64,000 nt of DNA from Cohnella phaseoli (lineage in GTDB: Bacteria; Bacillota; Bacilli; Paenibacillales; Paenibacillaceae). Position 1 is the first letter of the stretch. Each line of letters starts with the position of its first letter. This document shows, one piece after another, positions 9,034 through 16,937 of this stretch. The stretch lies in NCBI RefSeq assembly GCF_003386235.1, contig NZ_QRDZ01000003.1, positions 310,001 to 374,000 of the forward strand, written 5' to 3'. A model generated the notes under the pieces. It was not told the DNA's origin. It was given only the letters and a program-made list of their open reading frames with translations, and ran no database searches. The translations under genes were made by a program, and so were the position numbers.

Positions 9034-9897
9034 ATGTCCGATTTGGGCGCTTTGCTGCGCAAAGCGCGAGAGCAGCGCGGATACTCGCTGGACGATATTC
9101 AGGAGTACACGAAAATCCGCAAAAGATATTTGGAAGCGATTGAAACGGGCGAATACAAAGTGCTCCCGGGTTCTTTTTACGTCCGTGCATTCGTGAAAAC
9201 GTACGCTGAGACGGTGGGGCTGGATGCCGAAGAGGTGCTTCGCCTTTATCAAAAGGAGCTGCCGCAGCCGCCATCGTCGGAGACGGTGATTCCCGAGCCG
9301 ATGATCAAGCCGAGACGCCGAAGCGTGCAGCATAACGATCGATGGGGCAAAGTCGCGGTCTCGATCTTGATGTGGGCTTTTCCAATCTTGATCGCCGCCG
9401 TTATTTATGTGTATTGGACCAACAATAAAGAGCCGGATACGCCGGAACTCAACTCCAATCCTCCGATTTCGACGGAAACGACCACTCCAAGCTTGCCTTC
9501 CGAGACGACGAGCGTTACGCCTTCTTCAACTCCGTCTTTGACGCCTTCGGCCGATCCGGTCGCACTGACTTTTGTGAAGAAGGTCGGAAGCATCAATTAT
9601 TATGACGTTACATCGGGAGCGGGACGGCAGCTTAGACTGGAGGTTACCGGACGGGCATGGATTGAAGTGCGGGAGAACGATCGAAACGGGAAAAAGCTGT
9701 TTTCCGAAAACGTAACCGGGACGGAACCGCTGAATTTCGACTTGACGACGCCGCTCTACGTCAACGTAGGACGGACGGATTTGGTGACGTTCTATGTGGA
9801 CGATGCAACGTTCGACGACGGTAATGCCGCAGGCTCGACGAAGTATATTTTTACGCCTGTCGAGGGCTCGACGGCCGGAACGCAAGGAAACGATTAG
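9034..9897 (+). CDS. rodZ: RodZ/YmfM-like cell-shape protein
   Basis: This 287-residue membrane protein combines an N-terminal helix-turn-helix domain (about residues 1-66, LGALLRKAREQRGYSLDDIQ), a basic juxtamembrane stretch and one membrane segment near residues 107-128. A Ser/Thr/Pro-rich extracytoplasmic linker and a C-terminal beta domain of DUF4115 type follow. RodZ couples MreB to the envelope synthesis machinery. ATG 9034 follows GGGAGGTG at proper spacing. A terminator follows, so the ymfK-rodZ pair forms a unit. Confidence 0.88.
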   Translation: MSDLGALLRKAREQRGYSLDDIQEYTKIRKRYLEAIETGEYKVLPGSFYVRAFVKTYAETVGLDAEEVLRLYQKELPQPPSSETVIPEPMIKPRRRSVQHNDRWGKVAVSILMWAFPILIAAVIYVYWTNNKEPDTPELNSNPPISTETTTPSLPSETTSVTPSSTPSLTPSADPVALTFVKKVGSINYYDVTSGAGRQLRLEVTGRAWIEVRENDRNGKKLFSENVTGTEPLNFDLTTPLYVNVGRTDLVTFYVDDATFDDGNAAGSTKYIFTPVEGSTAGTQGND

Positions 9898-9900
9898 AAG

Positions 9901-9932
9901 CAAAAGCCTTCTGCGGAGGGCTTTTTGTTTTA
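9901..9932 (+). terminator. Intrinsic terminator after rodZ
   Basis: AAAAGCCTTC pairs with GAGGGCTTTT around a TGCG loop with one wobble pair, followed by TTTGTTTT. Confidence 0.8.
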
Positions 9933-9949
9933 ATCCTAGTGAGCAATCA

Positions 9950-9958
9950 TGATATAAT
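9950..9958 (+). promoter_or_regulatory. Extended -10 promoter of yajQ
   Basis: TGATATAAT gives a perfect -10 with the TGn extension. A weak TTAATC lies 17 bases upstream of TATAAT. The element sits 44 bases before the yajQ start and just after the rodZ terminator. Confidence 0.55.
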
Positions 9959-10001
9959 AAAGCTATAAATGGGCAATAGATGATGAGAGGAAGAGGATCA
10001 G

Positions 10002-10493
10002 ATGGCATCGGAATACTCGTTTGACGTCGTATCGAAAGTGGATATGCAGGAAATGAACAACGCGGTTCAGCAAGCTTTGAAAGAAATTGAAACTCGTTTC
10101 GATTTTAAAGGAAGCAAGAGCGACATCAAGCTGGAGAACGATCAATTGATCGTGGTGTCGGATAGCGATTTTAAGCTGCAGAGCGTCGTGGATATTCTGC
10201 AATCGAAAATGATCAAGCGCGGCGTGCCTATTCTTAATCTGGATTACGGCAAGATTGAACCGGCTTCCGGAGGCACGGTGCGTCAGGTAATCAAGCTCAG
10301 GCAGGGAATCGACCAGGAGAACGCGAAGAAGATCAATATATTGATTCGCGACTCCAAATTAAAGATCAAAAGCCAAATCCAAGGCGAACAGCTCAGAATT
10401 ACGGGCAAAAGCAAGGATGACTTGCAATCGGTCATGGCGCTGCTTAAAGGAGCGGGATTGCCGTTGGAGTTGCAATTTACGAATTATCGTTAA
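10002..10493 (+). CDS. YajQ family nucleotide-binding protein (DUF520)
   Basis: This 163-residue protein matches the YajQ family along its length, including SFDVVSKVDMQEMNNAV at the N-terminus and FDFKGSKSDIKLE. YajQ proteins bind nucleotides, and some homologues bind cyclic-di-GMP; the role in this organism is unknown. The gene has its own extended -10 promoter and AGAGGAAGAGG before the ATG. It lies between rodZ and rimO, a position not occupied in the B. subtilis operon. Confidence 0.88.
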   Translation: MASEYSFDVVSKVDMQEMNNAVQQALKEIETRFDFKGSKSDIKLENDQLIVVSDSDFKLQSVVDILQSKMIKRGVPILNLDYGKIEPASGGTVRQVIKLRQGIDQENAKKINILIRDSKLKIKSQIQGEQLRITGKSKDDLQSVMALLKGAGLPLELQFTNYR

Positions 10494-10505
10494 CTGCGTC
10501 TGTTT

Positions 10506-10535
10506 TTGACACCGTTCAACGGGTTCGTTTATACT
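10506..10535 (+). promoter_or_regulatory. Strong sigma-A promoter of rimO
   Basis: A perfect TTGACA at 10506-10511 and TATACT at 10530-10535 are separated by 18 bases. The predicted start lies about 35 bases before the rimO ATG. Confidence 0.75.
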
Positions 10536-10578
10536 GTTGTGGATATCACAACGGACGTACGTTTGGGGGAAGTCATCG

Positions 10579-11907
10579 ATGGTAGAGAAGGTCAGTGTCG
10601 TCACGCTGGGTTGCGAGAAAAATTTGGTCGACTCCGAGATTATGTCGGGACTCGTCCACCAAAGAGGCTTTAAGCTGGTAGAGAAGCCTGAGGATGCGAC
10701 AGTCGTTATCGTAAATACGTGCGGGTTTATCGACGCGGCTAAGGAAGAGTCGGTAAATACGATTTTGAATTTGGCAGAGTTGAAAGAGACGGCTCGCCTT
10801 AAGGCGCTCATCGTGTCGGGCTGCTTAACGCAGCGTTACAAGAAGGAACTGATGGATGAGATGCCGGAGATTGACGGAATCGTCGGAACGGGCGATTTCT
10901 TCCGGATCAACGATATTATCGATGAAGCGCTTCGGGGAGCGAAGCCGGTCTATGTCGGCAACCCCGTGTTCAACTACGAAGAAGCGATGCCGCGAATTTT
11001 GAGCACGGCGCGTCATACGGCATTCGTCAAAATTGCCGAAGGCTGCGACAACGCTTGCACGTTCTGCAGCATTCCGATTATGCGGGGGAAATTCCGCAGC
11101 CGCTCGATCGAATCGATTTTGGCCGAGGTAGACAATCTTGCAAAGCAGGGCGTTAAGGAAGTCAGCCTGATTGCACAGGACTCTACGAATTATGGGACCG
11201 ATCTGTACGAAGGCTTCAGGTTGCCAGAGCTGCTCAATCGGGTAAGCGAAGTGCCGGGCATCGAGTGGGTGCGCTTGCATTATGCCTATCCGGGCTTTTT
11301 CACGGACGAGTTGATCGAGACGATCGCCGCCAACCCTAAGGTGTGCGACTATATCGACATGCCTCTGCAGCACAGCGAGGATGCGATTCTGAAAAGAATG
11401 CGCCGGCCTGGCCGTCAGCGCGACGTACGCGAATTGGTCGGTAAAATTCGCTCCCGAATTCCGGATGTGGCGCTGCGCACATCGATGATTGTCGGCTTCC
11501 CCGGAGAGACGGAGGAGGAATTCGAGCGGCTGTGCGAGTTTGTGCGCGAGATCAAGTTCGACCGGCTGGGCGTGTTCACGTATTCTCAGGAAGAGGATAC
11601 TCCGGCGAACCGGCTGCCGAACCAGGTGCCGGACGAGGTGAAGCAATTCCGCGCCAATACGTTGATGGAAATTCAACGAGAGGTTGCCAAGGAGAACGCT
11701 GCGAAATATGTCGGCCGGACGATGGACGTGTTGGTTGAGCGTTACGACGGTCGCAGCGATGTATACATCGGCCGCAGCCAATACGACGCGCCGGAAGTGG
11801 ATGGGGAAGTGTTCATTACGAACTGCCCTGTGGAGATTGGGCAAATGAGCAAGGTGCGGATTACGCATGCATACGAGTACGATTTGTCAGGGGAGGGAAT
11901 CGCGTGA
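10579..11907 (+). CDS. rimO: Ribosomal protein S12 methylthiotransferase RimO
   Basis: This 442-residue radical-SAM enzyme adds a methylthio group to a conserved Asp of ribosomal protein S12. The N-terminal UPF0004 domain has three cluster cysteines (LGCEKN, NTCGF, SGCLTQ). The radical SAM motif CDNACTFC is near residues 155-162, and a C-terminal TRAM domain ends the protein. VTLGCEKNLVDSE is typical of RimO rather than MiaB. The ATG at 10579 follows GGGGGAAG; a longer frame to 10537 would run through the promoter region. The stop overlaps pgsA. Confidence 0.93.
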   Translation: MVEKVSVVTLGCEKNLVDSEIMSGLVHQRGFKLVEKPEDATVVIVNTCGFIDAAKEESVNTILNLAELKETARLKALIVSGCLTQRYKKELMDEMPEIDGIVGTGDFFRINDIIDEALRGAKPVYVGNPVFNYEEAMPRILSTARHTAFVKIAEGCDNACTFCSIPIMRGKFRSRSIESILAEVDNLAKQGVKEVSLIAQDSTNYGTDLYEGFRLPELLNRVSEVPGIEWVRLHYAYPGFFTDELIETIAANPKVCDYIDMPLQHSEDAILKRMRRPGRQRDVRELVGKIRSRIPDVALRTSMIVGFPGETEEEFERLCEFVREIKFDRLGVFTYSQEEDTPANRLPNQVPDEVKQFRANTLMEIQREVAKENAAKYVGRTMDVLVERYDGRSDVYIGRSQYDAPEVDGEVFITNCPVEIGQMSKVRITHAYEYDLSGEGIA

Positions 11908-12482
11908 ATCTCGCGAATCGGATCACGCTTGCCAGAATCTTTCTCGTGCCGATCGTCACGATTTTCCTGTTGGTTAAGCTGGACCTGGGATCGCTCACGA
12001 TCGGCGAATATTCGATTTCGTACAATCAGGTGTGCGCTTTGCTGCTGTTCATTATCGCAGCTAGCACCGACGGCTTAGACGGTTATATCGCGCGGAAGCG
12101 CAAAATCGTAACTAATCTCGGCAAGCTGCTCGATCCGCTCGCAGACAAGCTGCTGATGGCCGCCGTCTTGATCGCCCTTGTAGAGATGGAGAAGCTCGGC
12201 GCTTGGGTGGCGATCATCATTATTAGCCGGGAATGGGCGGTAACCGGTCTCAGGCAGGTCGCGCTGCTGGAAGGGGCTGTGCTGGCCGCAAGCAAATGGG
12301 GCAAATGGAAGACGGCGATCCAGATTACGATGATTATCGTGCTGCTGCTTAACAATTTTCCGTTTAACTTCATCGATCTTCGCATCGACCTTGTTGTCGT
12401 GTGGGCAGCCGTGCTGATTACCGTCTATTCGGGCATCGATTACTTCCTGAAAAACAAAAATTTGATTCCGGTCTCGGACTGA
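11904..12482 (+). CDS. pgsA: CDP-diacylglycerol--glycerol-3-phosphate 3-phosphatidyltransferase PgsA
   Basis: The 192-residue integral membrane enzyme makes phosphatidylglycerophosphate. The CDP-alcohol phosphotransferase signature is complete, with DGLDGYIAR, G and DPLADK spaced as DGx2AR-x8-Gx3Dx3D. Four to five hydrophobic segments are visible. Its GTG start overlaps the rimO TGA. The order pgsA-cinA-recA is conserved in Bacillales. Confidence 0.93.
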   Translation: MNLANRITLARIFLVPIVTIFLLVKLDLGSLTIGEYSISYNQVCALLLFIIAASTDGLDGYIARKRKIVTNLGKLLDPLADKLLMAAVLIALVEMEKLGAWVAIIIISREWAVTGLRQVALLEGAVLAASKWGKWKTAIQITMIIVLLLNNFPFNFIDLRIDLVVVWAAVLITVYSGIDYFLKNKNLIPVSD

Positions 12483-12547
12483 GCGAGGCGGCCTTCGAGT
12501 TCGTCTACGTATCGGGATTCGCCCCGGATTGCATGAGGTGCGGTTTT

Positions 12548-13807
12548 ATGAGAGCAGAGATTATTGCCGTAGGTACGGAGCTGCTTCTCGGTCAAATCGT
12601 AAACACAAACGCCCAGTATCTGTCGCGAGGTTTGGCAGAGCTGGGCATTGATGTTTATTACCAGACCGTGGTAGGCGACAATAAACGGCGGTTGATAGAA
12701 GCAATCGGCATTGCGCGCGGTAGAGCGGACCTGCTCGTGTTCACGGGCGGTTTGGGGCCGACTCAGGACGACTTGACCAGGGACGCGCTTGCCGAATATT
12801 TGGGCAGAGGAATCGAGCTGCACGAACCGACGATGGACAAGATTATGAAAATGTTCGCGGGCAGGGGAGGCGCCTTTATCGAAAGCAACCGGCGCCAGGC
12901 GCTGCTGGTCGAAGGGGCCACGCCTCTGCGCAATGATACGGGCTTGGCGGTCGGCAACGCCCTTAACGCGGACGGAACGTTTTATTTGCTGCTGCCGGGC
13001 CCGCCGCGAGAGATGAAGCCGATGTTCGACAACGACGGCTCTGCGTGGCTGCGCGAGCAATTAGGACCGGCGTATTCGCTGCATTCCGTTATGTTGAAAT
13101 TTGCGGGAATCGGCGAGTCGATGCTGGAGGATCTGCTGCTTGATCTGATTGAGGCGCAGCAGGACCCTACGATCGCTCCTTACGCCAAGGAAGGAGAGGT
13201 CGCGGTTCGCGTGTCGACGAAAGCGGCGAGCATTGAGGAGGCTGCGCTTAAGCTGGAGCCGACGCTTGTGAAGATCCGTGATCGCACGGAGGCCTATTTG
13301 TTCGCTGAGGAGGACGTGCCGATCGAAGCGGCCGTGGTGAGGCTGCTGACGGCGCAGCAGAGGACGCTGGCGCTTGCGGAAAGCTGTACCGGCGGTATGG
13401 TGTCGGAGTTGGTCACGACGGTTCCAGGAAGCGCTGTGGTGTACCGAGGGGGCATCGTTTCGTACAGCAACGAGGTGAAAATGAGGCAGCTCGGCGTATC
13501 TCGGGAACTGCTGGAGGGAGATGGCGCTCCCGGAGCGATTAGCGCCGAGACGGCTTTGGCGATGGCGGAAGGCGCGCGGTCGGCCCTCGATACGGACTTT
13601 GCGCTGTCCGTGACAGGTAATGCGGGGCCGGCTGCCGCAGAGGATAAGCCGGTTGGTCTTGTTTACGTCGGCTTGGCCGAGCGCGGGCGCGAAACTCGGG
13701 TGGAGAAGCTGCAGCTGTCCGGCGATCGGGAGGGCATTCGACTTCGGGCGACGAAACGTGCTCTATATATGCTGTGGCAGTCTCTGTCAGGACAACGGCG
13801 AGATTAA
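12548..13807 (+). CDS. cinA: CinA competence/damage-inducible protein
   Basis: The 419-residue protein has an N-terminal molybdopterin-binding-like domain (MRAEIIAVGTELLLGQIVNT, with GGLGPTQDD) and a C-terminal CinA domain (LAESCTGG). The C-terminal domain in relatives has nicotinamide-nucleotide amidase activity. The ATG at 12548 is fixed by GAGGTG at 12535-12540. Longer in-frame extension overlaps pgsA and lacks a ribosome site. In many Firmicutes cinA is co-expressed with recA, but here a long repeat-filled spacer and a terminator separate them. Confidence 0.92.
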   Translation: MRAEIIAVGTELLLGQIVNTNAQYLSRGLAELGIDVYYQTVVGDNKRRLIEAIGIARGRADLLVFTGGLGPTQDDLTRDALAEYLGRGIELHEPTMDKIMKMFAGRGGAFIESNRRQALLVEGATPLRNDTGLAVGNALNADGTFYLLLPGPPREMKPMFDNDGSAWLREQLGPAYSLHSVMLKFAGIGESMLEDLLLDLIEAQQDPTIAPYAKEGEVAVRVSTKAASIEEAALKLEPTLVKIRDRTEAYLFAEEDVPIEAAVVRLLTAQQRTLALAESCTGGMVSELVTTVPGSAVVYRGGIVSYSNEVKMRQLGVSRELLEGDGAPGAISAETALAMAEGARSALDTDFALSVTGNAGPAAAEDKPVGLVYVGLAERGRETRVEKLQLSGDREGIRLRATKRALYMLWQSLSGQRRD

Positions 13808-13861
13808 GTTGCTGGGCGGCTGAGTTGGGAATGCAGGCGGGTAAGGGGGGGCGTTAATTAC

Positions 13862-14160
13862 GCCTCTTTTGGCCATTATCCCTCTCGGTCAGGATGACCG
13901 TGTGTGGGGCGCGGTAGTCGTATTTTAGGCGTCTTATGGCCATTATCCCGTTCGGTCAGGATGGCTGTGTTATGGGGCGTGGTAGACGTGTTTTAGGCGC
14001 CTTATGGTCATTATCCCGTTCGGTCAGGATGGCTGTGTGTATGGGGAATGTTAGACGTGTTTTAGGCGCCTTATGGTCATTATCCCGTTCGGTCAGGATG
14101 ACCGTGGTCGAGGCAGGCTGTCGAGTTGCAGCCTCTTTCGTCAATATCCCGTTCGTTCAG
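13862..14160 (+). repeat. Degenerate tandem repeat, about 5 copies of 64-69 bp
   Basis: The core CATTATCCCGTTCGGTCAGG or a close variant starts at 13874, 13941, 14009, 14078 and, degraded, 14142, giving periods of 67, 68, 69 and 64 bases. Copies two to four also share the flanking GTTTTAGGCGCCTTATGG-type segment. The periods are mostly not multiples of three, so open frames crossing the array are not selected coding sequence. The array fills the cinA-recA spacer. Confidence 0.85.
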
Positions 14161-14267
14161 AAAGGGTATATGTGTTCCGTTGCTTAGTTTCAGGCGAGGG
14201 TGTCAGTCCAAGCTTGTTACTTTTGCCGGCGGGCAGAAGAGAGAGGTACGGAGAATGGTATCCTTAT

Positions 14268-14296
14268 CTGAGCCGCGGGGATAATGGCCATAAGCT
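14268..14296 (-). repeat. Inverted solitary copy of the repeat core
   Basis: Read on the minus strand, this stretch contains CTTATGGCCATTATCCCCG followed by a GCTCAG segment. It matches the tandem-repeat core upstream and the copy inside the EcfA gene at 29283. It lies between the array and the recA promoter region. Confidence 0.65.
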
Positions 14297-14401
14297 GATG
14301 AAGACGGGATACTTGCGCGAGTTGCCGGAGCTACCTGACCCACCAGAGTTACCTGACTTACCGGAACGGCGGGAAAAATTGTGACAGATTTTTGTCGAGG
14401 G

Positions 14402-14431
14402 TTGTCAATCTTCGGTCCGGTATGTTAAAGT
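14402..14431 (+). promoter_or_regulatory. Possible upstream promoter of the recA leader
   Basis: TTGTCA at 14402-14407 and TAAAGT at 14426-14431, with an extended TGT before it, are separated by 18 bases. Transcription from here would run almost directly into the hairpin at 14449-14488. Confidence 0.4.
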
Positions 14432-14448
14432 TTACTAGAAAGTTGCGG

Positions 14449-14488
14449 AAGAACCGTAGCGAAGATTACTTTGCTGCGGTTCTTTTTT
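14449..14488 (+). terminator. Intrinsic terminator in front of recA
   Basis: AAGAACCGTAGC pairs with GCTGCGGTTCTT through one G-T wobble, followed by a six-T run. It either ends transcripts from cinA and the repeat spacer or attenuates the upstream promoter. Confidence 0.75.
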
Positions 14489-14498
14489 GCAAATTTAT

Positions 14499-14512
14499 CG
14501 AACAAATGTTCT
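14499..14512 (+). promoter_or_regulatory. LexA (SOS) box of recA
   Basis: CGAACAAATGTTCT is a near-perfect copy of the Gram-positive LexA operator, with symmetric GAAC-N4-GTTC at 14500-14511. It lies just upstream of the recA promoter. Confidence 0.85.
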
Positions 14513-14520
14513 TAAAAAGC

Positions 14521-14549
14521 TTGGCAAACGAATAGAAAAGCGGTATGAT
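14521..14549 (+). promoter_or_regulatory. Main sigma-A promoter of recA
   Basis: TTGGCA at 14521-14526 and TATGAT at 14544-14549 are spaced by 17 bases. The LexA box ends nine bases before the -35 hexamer. Confidence 0.65.
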
Positions 14550-14579
14550 AAAACTATCAAAAGAGATAAGGATGTGGGT

Positions 14580-15647
14580 GTGTTGTCGGATCGTCGCGCC
14601 GCATTAGACATGGCTTTGCGCCAAATCGAGAAGCAATTCGGTAAAGGTTCTGTTATGAAATTGGGAGAAAGTGCTCAGCGTGCGGTAGAGTCAGTATCCA
14701 GCGGTGTGCTGGCGCTCGATATCGCACTCGGCATCGGCGGTTATCCGCGCGGGCGGATTATAGAAGTGTACGGTCCGGAATCATCGGGTAAAACGACGGT
14801 GACGCTGCACGCCATTGCGGAAGTTCAGCGTGCGGGCGGCACGGCGGCATTTATCGATGCCGAGCATGCGCTCGATCCTACGTACGCGAGAAATTTGGGC
14901 GTCAACATCGACGAGTTGCTGCTGTCTCAGCCGGATACGGGGGAGCAAGCGCTGGAAATCGCGGAAGCTCTCGTACGTAGCGGCGCGGTTGACATTATTG
15001 TCGTGGACTCGGTAGCTGCACTCGTTCCGAAAGCGGAAATTGAAGGAGACATGGGCGATTCGTTCGTCGGCTTGCAGGCGCGTTTGATGTCTCAGGCAAT
15101 GCGGAAGCTGTCCGGGGCCATCAGCAAGTCGAAGTGTCTGGCAATCTTCATTAACCAGTTGCGCGAGAAGGTTGGCGTTATGTTCGGGAATCCGGAGGTT
15201 ACTCCGGGCGGACGGGCGCTGAAGTTCTATGCGAGCGTACGTCTTGACGTGCGTCGCGTAGAGGCAATCAAGCAAGGCAACGACGTAGTGGGCAACCGGA
15301 CAAAGATCAAGGTCGTGAAAAACAAGGTGGCTCCTCCGTTTAAGCAGGCGGAAGTGGACATCATGTACGGCGAAGGGATCTCCAAGGTCGGCAGCATCGT
15401 CGACATCGGGACCGAGCAGGAAATCATTCAGAAGAGCGGCGCTTGGTTCTCCTATAATAGCGAACGTTTGGGTCAGGGCCGCGAGAATGCGAAGCAGTAT
15501 TTGAAGGATAATGTGGAAATTTCCGACAAAATCGAAAAGCAGATTCGTGATCTGTTGCTTAGTCCGGCGGCTGTGGTCAACCAATCCGCAACTTCGTTCT
15601 CCGCCGACGAAGACGAAGATGATGAGGAATTTGCGGAAGAGCAGTAA
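14580..15647 (+). CDS. recA: Recombinase RecA
   Basis: RecA forms the ATP-dependent strand-exchange filament and triggers LexA self-cleavage. The 355-residue product has Walker A GPESSGKT and the FINQLREK loop-2 region. An acidic C-terminal tail is present. The family start is (M)[22 protein letters not shown] at 14568-14572 is seven bases before GTG 14580, and TTG 14583 is the alternative, one codon shorter. The longer frame to 14487 starts in the terminator T run and is rejected. A LexA box and promoter lie directly upstream. Confidence 0.96.
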   Translation: MLSDRRAALDMALRQIEKQFGKGSVMKLGESAQRAVESVSSGVLALDIALGIGGYPRGRIIEVYGPESSGKTTVTLHAIAEVQRAGGTAAFIDAEHALDPTYARNLGVNIDELLLSQPDTGEQALEIAEALVRSGAVDIIVVDSVAALVPKAEIEGDMGDSFVGLQARLMSQAMRKLSGAISKSKCLAIFINQLREKVGVMFGNPEVTPGGRALKFYASVRLDVRRVEAIKQGNDVVGNRTKIKVVKNKVAPPFKQAEVDIMYGEGISKVGSIVDIGTEQEIIQKSGAWFSYNSERLGQGRENAKQYLKDNVEISDKIEKQIRDLLLSPAAVVNQSATSFSADEDEDDEEFAEEQ

Positions 15648-15678
15648 GATGAGAAAGCGGGTTAATCGAATATAACCG

Positions 15679-15710
15679 AGGGCGGCACATTGGATGCCGC
15701 CCTTTGCGTT
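15679..15710 (+). terminator. Terminator-like hairpin after recA
   Basis: GGGCGGC at 15680-15686 pairs with GCCGCCC at 15696-15702 and is followed by TTTGCGTTT. The weak T tract may allow readthrough into recX. Confidence 0.6.
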
Positions 15711-15728
15711 TGGAGGGAGGGGCAACCG

Positions 15729-16673
15729 ATGGATAAGGACAAGCACATAGACCTGCCAATTGCAGGAGCGGTCGTGACGGGTGTAGAGGCGCACCCGAAG
15801 AAACCTCATATGTACCGTGTAACGCTTAAGCTCGATTTTGGCACGGAACCGGGACTGGAAACGGAAGATAACTTTGGAGAAACTGCGCACGAAAATGCGG
15901 ATGCCGACGAAAGATATGGGGATTGGAACTCGGAGGTCGATGCGCTAATTGTCGGGGCGCAGACTGCGAAGCGTGCGAAGAAGGCGGATTTGGTCCATTC
16001 CGAAGGAAGCGCAGCTACTGGGCATGAATCGACAGCCCGCTCCTTGCATGAAGAAACGGTGCTTACCATACACGAGGATACGCTGGTGAGCCGACGACTG
16101 CTGAGGGGGCGTAGGCTGACGGCGGAAGAGGTGGAGGTGCTCAGGCAGGACGAGCAGAAGGAGGAGGCTTACAGAGCTGCTCTGCTCATGCTGGAGAGGA
16201 AGGCGCGCACGACTGCGGAGTTGATGATGGCATTAAAGCGGAAAGGGTATGCAGCGGAGGTCGCAGAGGCGTGCGCAGAGCGTCTGAGGAAGATGAAAAT
16301 GCTGGATGACTCGGCCTACGCTAAAAGGTTTACGGAGCAGCGAGCGGTCGGGCAGCGAAAAGGGCGGATGCTGATTCGGCAGGAGCTTCTGCAGCGGGGC
16401 GTCGATCGTCAAGATGTGGAGCAAGCGATTGGCGAGCTGGATGGCGATGTAGAGCGGGAAGCCGCGCTGGCACTGGCCCGCAAGCGATGGCCGTCGACCA
16501 AAGGAAATGACCGGGAACGCCAGATGAAACTGATGGGGATGCTGCTTCGAAGGGGCTTTCCGAACAGTCTTGCGAGGATGGCGGCGCAGCAAGCGGCGGC
16601 GGAGGCTGGCGAGGCGCGGTCGGACGGAATGGATGAAGATGATTTTTATGAGGATTACGATCTGGAACAATAA
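15729..16673 (+). CDS. recX: Regulatory protein RecX
   Basis: RecX modulates RecA filaments by direct binding. The C-terminal two thirds of this 314-residue protein is a typical RecX array of three-helix repeats (from EEAYRAALLMLERKARTTAEL, about residue 140 on, with DDSAYAKRFTEQRA). The first about 135 residues contain an uncommon acidic, low-complexity stretch. ATG 15729 follows GGAGGGAGGGG; the longer frame to 15690 overlaps the hairpin after recA. Placement next to recA supports the call. Confidence 0.88.
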   Translation: MDKDKHIDLPIAGAVVTGVEAHPKKPHMYRVTLKLDFGTEPGLETEDNFGETAHENADADERYGDWNSEVDALIVGAQTAKRAKKADLVHSEGSAATGHESTARSLHEETVLTIHEDTLVSRRLLRGRRLTAEEVEVLRQDEQKEEAYRAALLMLERKARTTAELMMALKRKGYAAEVAEACAERLRKMKMLDDSAYAKRFTEQRAVGQRKGRMLIRQELLQRGVDRQDVEQAIGELDGDVEREAALALARKRWPSTKGNDRERQMKLMGMLLRRGFPNSLARMAAQQAAAEAGEARSDGMDEDDFYEDYDLEQ

Positions 16674-16727
16674 GGGACCCCGAAGGGGCCAAGTTGTAAC
16701 AAATGTGTATTTGCATTCGGACGTTGC

Positions 16728-16757
16728 TTGACAATCCATTTTCGCAAAAGATAAAAT
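16728..16757 (+). promoter_or_regulatory. Sigma-A promoter of rny
   Basis: Perfect TTGACA at 16728-16733, an 18-base spacer and TAAAAT at 16752-16757 precede a long leader of about 170 bases before rny. Confidence 0.65.
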
Positions 16758-16937
16758 GATTTTGTATTCCATCTTCCCACTCCGGCCGCTTTTTCCTTCC
16801 AAGAAGCGATTCGGAGCGCGTTTTTACGACACTTTTTGCTTTGTTCACACGTATTTAGACGGTTTGGAAACCGGAAATCAATTGAATAAGTATCCCCAAG
16901 CGGTTGCCTTGGTGATGCAACGAGGAGGTGAAAGACC

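Noticed and set aside
10825..11868. Long antisense frame opposite rimO
   Set aside because: The sense strand encodes all RimO motifs; the antisense peptide is unstructured and without a ribosome site.
13936..14187. Open frame across the recA-spacer repeats with repeated peptide VLGALWSLSRSVRM
   Set aside because: The repeat periods vary (67, 68, 69, 64) and mostly are not multiples of three. There is no ribosome site, and the peptide repeats only reflect the DNA repeat.
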